DNA of 36,858 nt, taken from Ottowia thiooxydans DSM 14619 (lineage in GTDB: Bacteria > Pseudomonadota > Gammaproteobacteria > Burkholderiales > Burkholderiaceae_C). A model generated the notes under the pieces. It was not told the DNA's origin and made no database searches. It saw nothing but the letters and a program-made list of their open reading frames with translations. Below, piece by piece: positions 17,933 through 28,509 of the stretch; the first letter of the stretch is position 1; the number at the start of each line of letters is the position of its first letter. The stretch covers positions 1 to 36,858 of the forward strand of contig NZ_AUGX01000045.1 in the NCBI RefSeq assembly GCF_000422885.1. The letters run 5' to 3'. A program made the translations under genes and the position numbers.

Positions 17933-17946
17933 GCGGAGCGCTCCGC
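17933..17946 (-). promoter_or_regulatory. Palindrome enclosing the Shine-Dalgarno site
   Basis: GCGGAGCGCTCCGC is a perfect 14-bp palindrome that ends at the base immediately before the ATG at 17932 and starts 2 bp after the upstream stop codon. It can fold as GCGGA-GCGC-TCCGC, hiding GGAG, the only visible ribosome site of the Ig-like gene. Translation arriving from the upstream beta-helix gene could open it, giving translational coupling. Confidence 0.5.
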
Positions 17947-17948
17947 TT

Positions 17949-18668
17949 TCAGCGTGGGTAGACGGTCAGTGTCGGCGCGCCATCGGTGGTGTTGCCCAAC
18001 AGCCTGTTGTTGTTATAGGAGATGATGCTTGCGCCCAAGGTGGCAGCTAATCCCGTGGCGTTTTGCGTGACCGTGCTATCAGAGATTCGCAACACAGCCT
18101 TGGCCGTATTGGTTTTTATGCCCACCGTGTTGTTCATAATCCGGCTGTTGTCCACCATGACGTTAATGGTGGGACCGGCGGCTGCCGGTTCAAGCTCGAT
18201 TCCTGTTGCGAAGCCCTGGATGCGCACATTATCCAGATGCACTTTTTCCGCCGCCAGAATCTTCACGCCAGATAAGCCATTGATAGAAGCACCGCTGCCG
18301 CTGCCATTGAGCTGGATATTGCGGAGGATCACCGTACCGCCAGCGGTTCCTATATTCACAATAATGGCATTTTGAGCAGGGGCATTTATGCTGGCAACCT
18401 GACCACCACCATCTATGGTGATCGATTTTGTGATGGTAACGGCGCCAAATCCACCCGGGTCAAGAACACTGATTTCTCCGCCAGTTCCTGTTTTGCTGAT
18501 AGCGCCCGCAAATGTCTTGCAGGGTGCCGTACGTGAACAGGGGTTGACATCATCGCCCACCCCTGAGACCCAGGTGCGGTTAGCCTGCGCAAGGGCCGCT
18601 TGCGAAAAACCGAATAAGCAAAGCAAACCAATGCTCAGCCGAAAAAAGGCCAGGAAATTCGCACGCAT
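17949..18668 (-). CDS. Secreted right-handed beta-helix protein
   Basis: The product is 239 residues. A signal peptide (MRANFLAFFRLSIGLLCLFGFSQAALA) is followed by the common start of this family, NRTWVSGVGDDVNPCSRTAPCKTFAGAISKTGTGGEISVLDPGGFGAVTITKSITIDGGG, with a cysteine pair at about 43 and 50. The rest consists of irregular 20-24 residue repeats rich in Asn, Gly and Ile (VILRNIQLNGSGSGASINGLSGVKILAAEKVHLDNVRIQGFATGIEL) expected of a parallel beta-helix. There is no catalytic set recognisable for a pectate lyase and no C-terminal anchor. AGGTTGCC before the ATG serves as ribosome site. It is probably the first gene of a two-gene operon with the Ig-like protein. Function is unknown. Confidence 0.8.
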   Translation of the reverse strand: MRANFLAFFRLSIGLLCLFGFSQAALAQANRTWVSGVGDDVNPCSRTAPCKTFAGAISKTGTGGEISVLDPGGFGAVTITKSITIDGGGQVASINAPAQNAIIVNIGTAGGTVILRNIQLNGSGSGASINGLSGVKILAAEKVHLDNVRIQGFATGIELEPAAAGPTINVMVDNSRIMNNTVGIKTNTAKAVLRISDSTVTQNATGLAATLGASIISYNNNRLLGNTTDGAPTLTVYPR

Positions 18669-18795
18669 GGCAACCTTTCGAAGGTGTCTGACGGCGCGAG
18701 TTTAGTCCTTTGCGTTTGATTCTGTAAACTTATTTTTATTTAAGTAACGCTTTGGTTTGGTAGTGGTCTTTCGCGCGAGCTTTGAGCCCGCAGGC

Positions 18796-20857
<2,062 letters not shown>

Positions 20858-21331
20858 ACCAGTGTCGTGAGTTAGAAGAGGGAATGGTAGCAGCCAGAGG
20901 CTTACCCGAGAGCCCGGCATTTGAGTCACGGGCGCTTGTGCATAGGTATCTACACATCTCTTTCGCCGTCATTCCCGCGCAGGCGGGGATCCAGGGTTAA
21001 TAAGCACCGCGCTCGCAGATCGCTGAGCCAATTAGTGATAAGTCTAAGAAATTCGGGTTGGCGAGCGTGTGGTTTAGGGCAAGTCGCGTCAGGTAATCCT
21101 GGATCCCCGCCTGCGCCAGAATGACGGAGAAGAGCAATGGAAGATCTATGCCCCTGGGGCCTGGGAGTGGGCTTGGCCCTAAATATAAAGTGCCCATGAA
21201 TTGTCCGGTTCTGACGAATCCCCCGGCGTTGAGATAATCGGCCCTATCAACTGAAGTGCTGAAATGGGTTTGGGGTATTCCCTTTTTCCCGTTTCCGTGT
21301 TCGCTGAGCACGTACTACCCCACATCCATCT
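20858..21331. other. Gene-free gap upstream of nadE
   Basis: This gap is 474 bp. It contains the nadE promoter region on the right side of that gene and the inverted-repeat element 20966-21128. The stretch 21129-21331 is non-repetitive and shows no gene I can support. Confidence 0.45.
20966..21128. repeat. MITE-like element with 30-bp terminal inverted repeats
   Basis: The left arm at 20966-20995 starts CCGTCATTCCCGCGCAGGCG; the right arm at 21099-21128 is its reverse complement with two mismatches. They enclose about 103 bp with no open frame of interest. The arm sequence belongs to the widespread TCATTCCCGCG...GGCGGGGATCCAG family of intergenic repeats. Transcribed, the unit would form a long hairpin. 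Confidence 0.65.
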
Positions 21332-22600
21332 TTGGCTCGCCCCTTGCCCCACCGATCGCGCTTTCGTACCCAACTCATCGATGAGCCCTCCGGCGTGAAC
21401 GGCCAGGAATGGGATGCGCTGTTGGCGCGCCAAGCCATGCCAACACCTTTCATGCGGCACGCTTATCTGAGTGCCCTTCATGAGAGTGATAGCGCAGTCC
21501 CCCGTACGGGATGGGCTCTGCGCTTCATGCTGCTGTGGGATGGTGATGAACTGGCCGCCGCCTGTCCGCTCTACGCCAAATCTCATTCTTACGGGGAATA
21601 TGTGTTCGATTGGGCTTGGGCCAATGCTTACGCAGAGCACGGGTTGAACTACTACCCGAAGGCGCTGATCGCCGTTCCTTTCACGCCTGTGCCCGGTTCT
21701 CGGCTGTTGGCCAGAGATGCCCAAGCTCGGGAGGCGCTGGTGAGAGCGGTGATCGCCTGGTGCGGTGAGCATGAGCTTTCTTCCCTGCATGTGTTGTTCG
21801 GTGACGAGGCCGATCGCGCCGCCTGCGACGCCGCGGGATTGCTGCAGCGCCATCAGGTGCAGTTTCATTGGAAAAATCTGGCTCCAGCGTCCACATCGGG
21901 GCCGGTACTCGCAGAGGCCTCCACTTCCGCCCTTGTTTCGCCAGAAGCTCGTCAATTCAGAGACTTCGATGATTTTCTGAGCAGCCTGACGCAGGAAAAG
22001 CGCAAGAAAATTCGCCAGGAGCGGCGCAAGGTTCGCGAGGCGGGTGTGCATTTTCGCTGGGCACGTGGAGCGGATATTTCAGAGGCTGATTGGGCGTTTT
22101 TCTATAGCTGCTACGAGCGAACCTATCTTGAGCATGGCAATCCGCCTTACCTAGCACCTGAGTTTTTCTCTGCGATGGCCAGCTCCATGCCTGAGCACTG
22201 GGTGCTCTTCGTGGCTGAGCGCGACGGCCAGCCTATGGCGACCAGCCTGATCGCTGTGAGCACCGGAGATGCCCGGGTGTTGGGCGAGGCCGGCTCTCCT
22301 GCGGTGGCTTACGGCCGATATTGGGGTGCACTGGAACGGGTAGACAGCCTGCATTTCGAGGCGTGCTACTACCAGCCCATCGAGTGGTGTATTGCTCACG
22401 GAGTCGAGAGCTTCGAGGGTGGCGCGCAAGGTGAACACAAAATGGCCCGCGCCCTGATGCCGGTTCGCACCCATAGCGCACATTGGCTGGCTCACCCGGC
22501 TTTTTCCGACGCGGTGGAGCGTTTCCTGGAGCGTGAGGGCGAGGGTGTTGAAAACTATATGGAAAACCTGCAGGAGCGCTCGCCGTTTCGGCGTACCTGA
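21332..22600 (+). CDS. FemAB-like GNAT-fold acyltransferase (COG3146/DUF482)
   Basis: The product is about 422 residues if the TTG at 21332 is the start. There is no clear ribosome site, so the start is uncertain and may be further downstream. Recognised stretches of the FemAB-like (PF04339) family are PFMRHAYLSALHESDSAVPRTGW, YGEYVFDWAWANAYAEHGLNYYPKALIAVPFTPVPGSRLLA, the basic segment TQEKRKKIRQERRKVREAGVHFRW, and YGRYWGALERVDSLHFEACYYQPIEWCIAHGVESFEGGAQGEHKMARALMPV. The family is annotated as related to peptidoglycan cross-bridge transferases, but its substrate in Gram-negatives is not established. The thioesterase gene follows by 18 bp from the chosen ATG, so they may be cotranscribed. 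Confidence 0.85.
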   Translation: MARPLPHRSRFRTQLIDEPSGVNGQEWDALLARQAMPTPFMRHAYLSALHESDSAVPRTGWALRFMLLWDGDELAAACPLYAKSHSYGEYVFDWAWANAYAEHGLNYYPKALIAVPFTPVPGSRLLARDAQAREALVRAVIAWCGEHELSSLHVLFGDEADRAACDAAGLLQRHQVQFHWKNLAPASTSGPVLAEASTSALVSPEARQFRDFDDFLSSLTQEKRKKIRQERRKVREAGVHFRWARGADISEADWAFFYSCYERTYLEHGNPPYLAPEFFSAMASSMPEHWVLFVAERDGQPMATSLIAVSTGDARVLGEAGSPAVAYGRYWGALERVDSLHFEACYYQPIEWCIAHGVESFEGGAQGEHKMARALMPVRTHSAHWLAHPAFSDAVERFLEREGEGVENYMENLQERSPFRRT

Positions 22601-22618
22601 CATCCAATGGAGACGACC

Positions 22619-23086
22619 ATGAACATGCCCGCACACCAGCTTTCGATGACTGTTCTGATGACGCCTGATACGGCCAATTTTTCAGGCAATGTACATGGCG
22701 GCACCATCTTGAAGCTGCTCGACCAGGTGGCGTACGCTTGCGCCTCGCGTTACGCGGCTCGTTATGTCGTGACCATGTCGGTTGATCAGGTGGTTTTTCG
22801 GCAGCCCATTTACGTTGGTGAACTGGTGACGTTTTTGGCCTCTGTCAACCATACGGGGACGTCCTCCATGGAAATTGGCATCAAGGTGGTGGCTGAGAAC
22901 ATTCGTACTCAAGAAGCTCGGCATGTGAATTCGTGCTTTTTCACCATGGTCTCCGTGGATGAGAGCAACAAGCCCGTGCCCGTGACCCCGCTTCGGCCAT
23001 TCAGCTCTGATGAGAAGCGCCGTTTCAAGGAGGCGGTCGCCCGCAAGGAATTGCGCCGCGAGTTTGAAGCGCGTGCACGAGGTTAG
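22619..23086 (+). CDS. Acyl-CoA thioesterase, hotdog fold (YciA/ACOT type)
   Basis: The product is 155 residues from ATG at 22619, chosen over 22607 because GGAG lies 6 nt upstream. The single hotdog domain has the acyl-CoA hydrolase signature DTANFSGNVHGGTILKLLDQVAYACASRYA (catalytic acidic residue in LLDQ, HGG oxyanion turn) and VDQVVFRQPIYVGELVTFLASVNHTGTSSMEIGIKVVAEN. It hydrolyses acyl-CoA to free acid and CoA in the cytoplasm; chain-length preference is not visible. The C-terminus is a charged helix (SSDEKRRFKEAVARKELRREFEARARG). Confidence 0.92.
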   Translation: MNMPAHQLSMTVLMTPDTANFSGNVHGGTILKLLDQVAYACASRYAARYVVTMSVDQVVFRQPIYVGELVTFLASVNHTGTSSMEIGIKVVAENIRTQEARHVNSCFFTMVSVDESNKPVPVTPLRPFSSDEKRRFKEAVARKELRREFEARARG

Positions 23087-23175
23087 AAAGCTGCCGCGAT
23101 AGTTGCAGCTCACGATCTCGTGCTGCATGCCCTTTACCCGAGGTCCATTCGGCATTTGCGATAAGGTTACGTCCA

Positions 23176-25701
23176 ATGATGAATTCTTCCGCTTCCGCTC
23201 TGGGTTGGCGAACCCTTTGGCGTGATCTTCGCTCGGGCGAGTTACGCCTGCTCATGGTGGCCGTTACCCTGGCCGTCGCTGCGCTCACAGGCGTGGGCTT
23301 TTTCTCTGACAGGCTGCAATCCGGCCTGCAAAGGGATGCACGTCAGCTACTGGGTGGCGATGCGGTGGTGGTCAGCGACAATCCTCCTGCCGAAGCGTGG
23401 CAAAAGGAGGCCGAAAAGCTGGGCCTGCAGAGCGCGCTGACCCTTGGTTTTCCGACCATGGGCCGCGCGGGGGACGAGCAAGGTGGTGCTACTCGGCTTG
23501 TGGCGCTGAAAGCAGTCAGCCCGGGCTATCCCCTGCGAGGCAGCCTGCGGGTGGCGCAAACTTCACAAGATACGGTGGGAGCGACCACGCGTGAGATCCC
23601 GGCGCGCGGGGAAACCTGGGTCGAAGCGCCGCTGCTCGAGGCTCTGAACCTCAAGGTGGGCGATGCCTTGCTGCTGGGTGATGGCAGCCTGCGCATCACG
23701 CGGGTGATCACATTGGAGCCGGATCGGGGCGGCGGCTTTATGAGTTTCGCGCCGCGTGTGATGCTCAACGAGGCCGATCTGCCTGCGACCAATCTGGTGC
23801 AGCCGGCCAGCCGCATTACGTACCGGCTGGCACTAGCGGGTAACGATACAGCGGTTAAACGCTATCAAGACTGGGCTGATGCGCAGTTGAAAACCCCCGG
23901 CGTTCACGGGGTGCGGCTCGAATCCCTGGAGGGCGGGCGCCCGGAAATGCGCCAGACGCTCGACCGCGCTGAGAAATTCCTGAATCTCGTAGCACTCCTG
24001 GCAGCCTTGCTCTCTGCCGTGGCGGTGGCGTTGGCAGCGCGTGGTTTCGCTTCTCGGCATCTTAATGACTGCGCCATGCTGCGCGTGCTGGGTTTGCCTC
24101 AGCGCACGATTGCAGGCGCTTACACCATCGAATTCTTGCTCGCGGGGCTTGCCTCCAGCGCAGTAGGTGTCGCTCTGGGCTACGCGGTGCATTACGTATT
24201 CGTTTCCATGCTTTCGGGCCTGGTGGATGCGGCACTGCCGGCGGCGAGCTTCTGGCCGGCGGTTTTTGGGGTGGGTATTGGCTTGACGTTGCTGGTGGCG
24301 TTTGGTTTGCCGCCGGTACTTCAACTGGCGCAAGTACCGCCGTTGCGGGTGATCCGGCGCGATGTGGGCGCGCTGCGGCCGGCTTCACTGGCGGTGCTGG
24401 GGTTGGGCGTGGCGGGCTTCGCTGCGCTGCTTCTGGCGGTCAGCTCTGACTTACAGCTGGGGCTGATCGCGGTGGGTGGTTTCGCAGGTGCGGTGGCTGT
24501 GTTCGCACTCCTTTCCTGGGGCGCGGTCAAACTGCTGCGCCGTGTGGTGAACGAGGCTACGGCACCGCGCTGGTTGGTATTGGCCACTCGCCAGATTTCA
24601 GCCAGGCCAGCGTATGCCATGGTGCAGGTCAGCAGCCTGGCTGTGGGGCTGCTTGCCTTGGTGTTGCTGGTTTTGCTGCGCACAGACCTTGTGAGCAGTT
24701 GGCGCCAGGCCACACCAGCGGACGCGCCAAACCGTTTCGTGATCAACATCATGCCGGAGCAAGGTGACGCTTTTCGCGCCAACTTGAAAGGCGCGGGCGT
24801 GGAGACGCTCGATTGGTATCCCATGTTCCGCGGCAGGCTGATCGCCATCAACGGCAAAGATACATCGCCTGATAGCTTCACCGAAGACCGGGCCAAGCGG
24901 CTGGTCGATCGGGAATTCAATCTGTCGAACGCGCTCGAAAAACCAGTGCACAACGAGGTAACTGCCGGACGCTGGGTAGAGGGCGAAGCAGGCGCGATCA
25001 GCGTCGAGGAGGGCATTGCCGAGACCCTGGGCCTCAAGATGGGAGATAGCCTGCGGTTTGACATCGGCGGCATGCCTGTTGAAGCGCGCATTACATCGCT
25101 GCGTAAAGTGGACTGGAGCTCCATGCACGCCAATTTCTTCGTGATGTTCCCCGTGGCGCAACTGGCTGATTTACCCATCACGTACCTGGCGGCGTTCCGA
25201 GCCCCAGCGCAACAGGGCTTTGACAACGCGCTGGTCAGGCAGTTTCCCAACGTGACCAACGTAGATATGAGTGCGACCCTGGCTCAGGTACAGCGTGTAC
25301 TTGATCAGGTCATCCGCGCCGTGGAGTTTCTCTTTGGCTTCACGCTGGTGGCGGGCCTCATCGTGCTGTTTGCCGCCGTGACTGCGACACGTGAGGAGCG
25401 GGCGCGGGAGTTTGCCATCATGCGCGCCGTGGGTGCGAGCGGAAAGTTGCTTGGCGGCGTGCAACGTGCCGAATTGGTGGGCGTGGGCCTGCTCGCAGGG
25501 TTTCTGGCCAGCTCGGTAGCCATTGTGGTGGGCTGGGCGATGGCACGCTATGCCTTCGATTTCCAATGGACAGCCTCACCCTGGGTGCTGGTGGCTGGCA
25601 GCGTCGCAGGCGCCGTGCTGGCTCTGGCTGCTGGTTGGTGGGGGCTGCGTGAGGTGCTGCGCAGGCCCGTTGTTGAGACGCTGCGTGCGGCAGCCGAGTA
25701 G
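23176..25701 (+). CDS. ybbP: YbbP-like FtsX-family ABC permease
   Basis: The product is 841 residues. It is a duplicated FtsX/MacB-type permease of the COG3127 family: TM1 near residues 20-40, a large periplasmic domain (about 45-250), a first TM bundle (about 260-500), a second periplasmic domain (about 500-700), and a last TM bundle with the FtsX signature TREERAREFAIMRAVGASGKLLGGVQRAELVGVG and VLRRPVVETLRAAAE at the end. Such permeases are mechanotransmitters that pair with a LolD-type ATPase (YbbA). No ATPase gene is in the neighbourhood, in contrast to the usual ybbA-ybbP order. Substrate unknown; release of envelope lipids or hydrophobic molecules is the usual hypothesis. Confidence 0.9.
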   Translation: MMNSSASALGWRTLWRDLRSGELRLLMVAVTLAVAALTGVGFFSDRLQSGLQRDARQLLGGDAVVVSDNPPAEAWQKEAEKLGLQSALTLGFPTMGRAGDEQGGATRLVALKAVSPGYPLRGSLRVAQTSQDTVGATTREIPARGETWVEAPLLEALNLKVGDALLLGDGSLRITRVITLEPDRGGGFMSFAPRVMLNEADLPATNLVQPASRITYRLALAGNDTAVKRYQDWADAQLKTPGVHGVRLESLEGGRPEMRQTLDRAEKFLNLVALLAALLSAVAVALAARGFASRHLNDCAMLRVLGLPQRTIAGAYTIEFLLAGLASSAVGVALGYAVHYVFVSMLSGLVDAALPAASFWPAVFGVGIGLTLLVAFGLPPVLQLAQVPPLRVIRRDVGALRPASLAVLGLGVAGFAALLLAVSSDLQLGLIAVGGFAGAVAVFALLSWGAVKLLRRVVNEATAPRWLVLATRQISARPAYAMVQVSSLAVGLLALVLLVLLRTDLVSSWRQATPADAPNRFVINIMPEQGDAFRANLKGAGVETLDWYPMFRGRLIAINGKDTSPDSFTEDRAKRLVDREFNLSNALEKPVHNEVTAGRWVEGEAGAISVEEGIAETLGLKMGDSLRFDIGGMPVEARITSLRKVDWSSMHANFFVMFPVAQLADLPITYLAAFRAPAQQGFDNALVRQFPNVTNVDMSATLAQVQRVLDQVIRAVEFLFGFTLVAGLIVLFAAVTATREERAREFAIMRAVGASGKLLGGVQRAELVGVGLLAGFLASSVAIVVGWAMARYAFDFQWTASPWVLVAGSVAGAVLALAAGWWGLREVLRRPVVETLRAAAE

Positions 25702-25734
25702 ATTCGTTTTTATCTATAAATTGAGGAGCAAAAC

Positions 25735-26367
25735 ATGACTAAATCTGATACCACGCTGTACTTCGTACCCGGAACTTGCGCTCAGGCAGTGTTGATCGCC
25801 TTGTATGAAGCGGGCGCTGATTTCACGCTAAAAACGCTTAGCTTTGCCGCGAACGAGCAACGTAGCCCAGAGTACCTGGCCATCAATCCGAAAAGCCGCG
25901 TGCCGGCCTTAGTCACTCCCCAAGGTGTGCTGACCGAAGTCCCCGCCTTGCTGCTCTATGTGGCACAAACCCACCCGCAAGCCAACCTTGCGCCTCTGAA
26001 CGATCCGTTCGCCTTGGCGCATATGCAGGAATTCAACGCCTACCTGGCTTCTACTGTGCATATCTCTCATGCGCACAGGCCACGTGCTTCTCGCTGGGCA
26101 GACGACGAAGCCGCACAGGCCTCCATGCGCGCCAAGGTGCCTCAGAACATGCGCGAGTGCTTTACCGTGATCGAGACCCACTACCTTGGCGACAAGCCCT
26201 GGGTCATGGGTGATCAATTCACCGTGGCCGATGGTTACCTCTACACCATGGCGGGTTGGCTGGAAAGTGATGGCGTGGATATCGCCGAGTTTCCCCGTGT
26301 GGCGGCACATAGTGCTCGCGTACGCGCGCGCGCTTCTGCCAAAAAAGTGGCTGAGGCTGTGGCGTAG
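25735..26367 (+). CDS. Glutathione S-transferase-like protein
   Basis: The product is 210 residues, with GAGGAG 7 nt before the ATG. The N-terminal thioredoxin-like domain (1-80) carries the beta-class arrangement LYFVPGTCAQAVLIALYEAGADF (Cys15 near the catalytic position), INPKSRVPALVTPQGVLTEVPALLLYVAQ with the conserved cis-proline and SNAIL/TRAP-like segment (TEVPALLLYV). The helical C-terminal domain has GDQFTVADGYLYTMAGWL. It likely conjugates or binds glutathione; the substrate is unknown. Gap to the upstream permease is 33 bp, so it may be in the same operon. A strong terminator follows. Confidence 0.9.
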   Translation: MTKSDTTLYFVPGTCAQAVLIALYEAGADFTLKTLSFAANEQRSPEYLAINPKSRVPALVTPQGVLTEVPALLLYVAQTHPQANLAPLNDPFALAHMQEFNAYLASTVHISHAHRPRASRWADDEAAQASMRAKVPQNMRECFTVIETHYLGDKPWVMGDQFTVADGYLYTMAGWLESDGVDIAEFPRVAAHSARVRARASAKKVAEAVA

Positions 26368-26447
26368 CTTCGACTTGACTGGGCAGGGGCGAACTACGCC
26401 ATTTTGCTCGCGGTTAGCTGCCTCCTCAGGACGTGGTTTGGCTACGG

Positions 26448-26477
26448 AAGGTGCTTGCATTCAAGCACCTTTTTTTC
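26448..26477 (+). terminator. Rho-independent terminator after the GST gene
   Basis: AAGGTGCTTG (26448-26457), a CATT loop and CAAGCACCTT (26462-26471) form a 10-bp perfect stem, followed by a run of T to 26476. Confidence 0.92.
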
Positions 26478-26845
26478 CGTCTTTCGTTTTTGTCAGCTTT
26501 TTTGGGCACCTAGTGCTCGACTTTTGTTTGGTAAATTACAGAAACGTTTGGTAACTTGCTTTTTCTAAAACTCCAGGAAAAAAACTCTTAGATCGATTCG
26601 TAATTTCAAACGCACGCCGCTGCGAAAATTCAACGTCCAAATCGAATTTCAACAAACAGATAGTGAAAAAATGAAGTCTTTCATGCTAATGAAAATTGAT
26701 TTATTCTACAAATAGAAGTGTTTGGAATTATTGCTTGAGTCATTGGTTTATGGCTTCAGGTTGCACCTGCCCATTCGTTGATTTGCCAGCACGTCGTCTG
26801 CTTGCTTCGAAAATTCAGCTCTATGATCCTTGGTTAGGGTGATTT

Positions 26846-26863
26846 TGTCTCGTTATAGAGACA
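26846..26863. promoter_or_regulatory. Inverted repeat TGTCTC-N6-GAGACA
   Basis: A perfect 6-bp inverted repeat around GTTATA, about 90 bp before the start at 26954. It could be a protein-binding site or an RNA hairpin in the leader. No matching site was noticed elsewhere in the window. Confidence 0.3.
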
Positions 26864-26890
26864 TGTGTGCGAAATATGTGAACTAACTGG

Positions 26891-26904
26891 CACTCTCTAA
26901 AATG
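26891..26904. promoter_or_regulatory. Variant of the CACT-N6-AGTG motif
   Basis: CACT-CTCTAA-AATG differs at two positions from the site at 10502-10515. It lies 50 bp upstream of the start codon at 26954, more than 16 kb from the other copies. Confidence 0.3.
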
Positions 26905-26953
26905 GCCTGGAGAATAAAATGTAATTTTTTGCATGTCACACAGGAGTTGGGCA

Positions 26954-28294
26954 ATGAGACGCAATGGAATGGTTTCCCCGGAAGTGCTACGTCTTACACC
27001 GTCGCGTCTTGTGCATTGGTTGAGCCTCTGCGTGGTGGGCGGCTGCAGTTTGCTCGCCGCCAGCGCGGCGAACGCAGTGCCTCAGGTGCCTCAGGCTCCT
27101 ACGCTCATATTTTTTGAAGATTTTCAGAATATCGTGCCTCCCGCCAACGGTATGCTCCTGACCGGATATACAGGTGGGGGAGGAGAGACTTACAGTGCCG
27201 ACGCTGCGTGGCTGGCAGGTTGCAACGGCTTGATGTCCTCAGGCAATGAGGCTGCTGCTGGCTCATTTGGTCAGACCGCAGCTTGCAGCGGTCAGACAGA
27301 GTGGAATCAGACCCAGCAAATTGCATGGGCTCTGGGTCAGTTCAAGAACCCGACGACTGCGTGGGGCAATTACGCCGTGTCGGCCTACACATCCAATAGT
27401 CCTGCCGCCAACCTGATCGAGTTCCAGTCGAATAATCCTATTGCGCTACCCCATCCTGGTCGTTTCATCGCAGCCAGAATTGATGTGGGCGCACTGAACT
27501 GCGCGAGAGCCTCGGCTCCGTACCTTCAATTCCAGTTGCTGGATGGCGCTACGGTGCTCAATGCCGGTGCTGTGATCAACGGATGTACTGGTGCCAACGG
27601 ACCTAATAGCTATACGCTGATCGATACGCCTGCAATAGGTACAGCACCTGCTGGTGTTGGCGACATAGGCGAGACAGCTGGTGCCCGAGTTGATACATAT
27701 ACCAGCGGCGGCGTGATCATTACAGGCTCGTCCGCTGGTATTCGCATGCGCAATATAAATGGCGGCGGCGGTGGTAACGACCATGCCTTTGATAACGTTG
27801 AATTGTTGGACGTCAGTCCTGCGCTGGACAAGTCTTTCTCGCCGACTTCGGTGATGGTGAACGCTACGTCCACACTGACCTTTACAGTCACGAATACCAG
27901 CGAACTGGGGTCAAAACCTGGCTGGTCATTCACAGACACGCTTCCAGCAGGCTTGGTGGTGGCTACGCCTCCTGCGACATCGACTACTTGCGACAGTGGC
28001 TCTGTGACGGCTGTGGCCGGAGGCTCGACTGTTGCTGTGACCGGTAATTTGAACACTGGCTCCACCTACTGCACGATGACGGTAAATGTCACTTCAGCTA
28101 GCGCGGGATCCTATGTCAACGGCCCTGACAACATCGTTTCCCAAGGTCTGACGCCTCCTCAGCCCTCCACCGTGAGGTTTGGCGCACCTGCTCCAGTCGT
28201 GACTGCTGTTCCAGTCGGAACTCCTCTCATGCTGCTGCTGCTTTCCACCTTCCTGGCTGGTTTCGCGGGCCTGAGGTTGCGCGGCCGCAAGTGA
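26954..28294 (+). CDS. Exported DUF11-like protein with C-terminal membrane anchor
   Basis: The product is 446 residues from ATG at 26954, chosen because AGGAG lies 7 nt upstream; ATG at 26933 has none. The signal peptide is MRRNGMVSPEVLRLTPSRLVHWLSLCVVGGCSLLAASAANA. The N-terminal half (about 45-290) is a Gly/Ala/Asn-rich domain with four Cys and LIFFEDFQN and NDHAFDNVELLDV motifs, typical of jelly-roll extracellular domains. The second part is DUF11-like: LDKSFSPTSVMVNATSTLTFTVTNTSELGSKPGWSFTDTLPAGLVV. It ends PAPVVTAVPVGTPLMLLLLSTFLAGFAGLRLRGRK, a hydrophobic helix with a basic tail like exosortase substrates but without a clear IPTL motif. A terminator follows at 28380-28414. Function unknown. 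Confidence 0.8.
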   Translation: MRRNGMVSPEVLRLTPSRLVHWLSLCVVGGCSLLAASAANAVPQVPQAPTLIFFEDFQNIVPPANGMLLTGYTGGGGETYSADAAWLAGCNGLMSSGNEAAAGSFGQTAACSGQTEWNQTQQIAWALGQFKNPTTAWGNYAVSAYTSNSPAANLIEFQSNNPIALPHPGRFIAARIDVGALNCARASAPYLQFQLLDGATVLNAGAVINGCTGANGPNSYTLIDTPAIGTAPAGVGDIGETAGARVDTYTSGGVIITGSSAGIRMRNINGGGGGNDHAFDNVELLDVSPALDKSFSPTSVMVNATSTLTFTVTNTSELGSKPGWSFTDTLPAGLVVATPPATSTTCDSGSVTAVAGGSTVAVTGNLNTGSTYCTMTVNVTSASAGSYVNGPDNIVSQGLTPPQPSTVRFGAPAPVVTAVPVGTPLMLLLLSTFLAGFAGLRLRGRK

Positions 28295-28379
28295 TGGTGG
28301 TCGAGAGTTCATGTGACCATCGCACGTTGGAATGGTTGCATGAATTTTGAGTCTGAGGCAGTGAACAACTCCTTGTAAG

Positions 28380-28414
28380 CATTGCGCCAGCTCATACGCT
28401 GGCGCAATGTTTTT
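28380..28414 (+). terminator. Rho-independent terminator after the DUF11-like gene
   Basis: CATTGCGCCAGC (28380-28391) and GCTGGCGCAATG (28398-28409) form a perfect 12-bp stem with a TCATAC loop, followed by five T. Confidence 0.93.
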
Positions 28415-28509
28415 GGGGCATGCAGAGTGCACCACGCTGATTGTGTCCCTGAAGAGGCGAGGGCAAGCGTGCAGTTTCCCCTGGCATCACTTCTGGCGCC
28501 TGTCGACGC

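Larger units (their letters stand above)
26368..26953. other. Long AT-rich gap upstream of the DUF11-like protein
   Basis: This gap is 586 bp. After the terminator, 26480-26760 is clearly richer in A and T than the rest of the window, with A and T runs but no gene I can support. The part near the next gene contains a TGTCTC-GTTATA-GAGACA inverted repeat (26846-26863) and the CACT-N6-AATG variant (26891-26904). It is probably the regulatory region of the exported protein at 26954; an unannotated small RNA is possible. Confidence 0.45.

Noticed and set aside
21179-22051. Reverse-strand frame of 290 codons
   Set aside because: Antisense to the FemAB-like gene and extends into the intergenic gap; composition is rich in Arg, Gln and His without any motif.
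26640-26720. Short leader peptide ATG-AAG-TCT... of 14 codons in the AT-rich gap
   Set aside because: Too short and without a clear ribosome site or attenuator-like structure after it.
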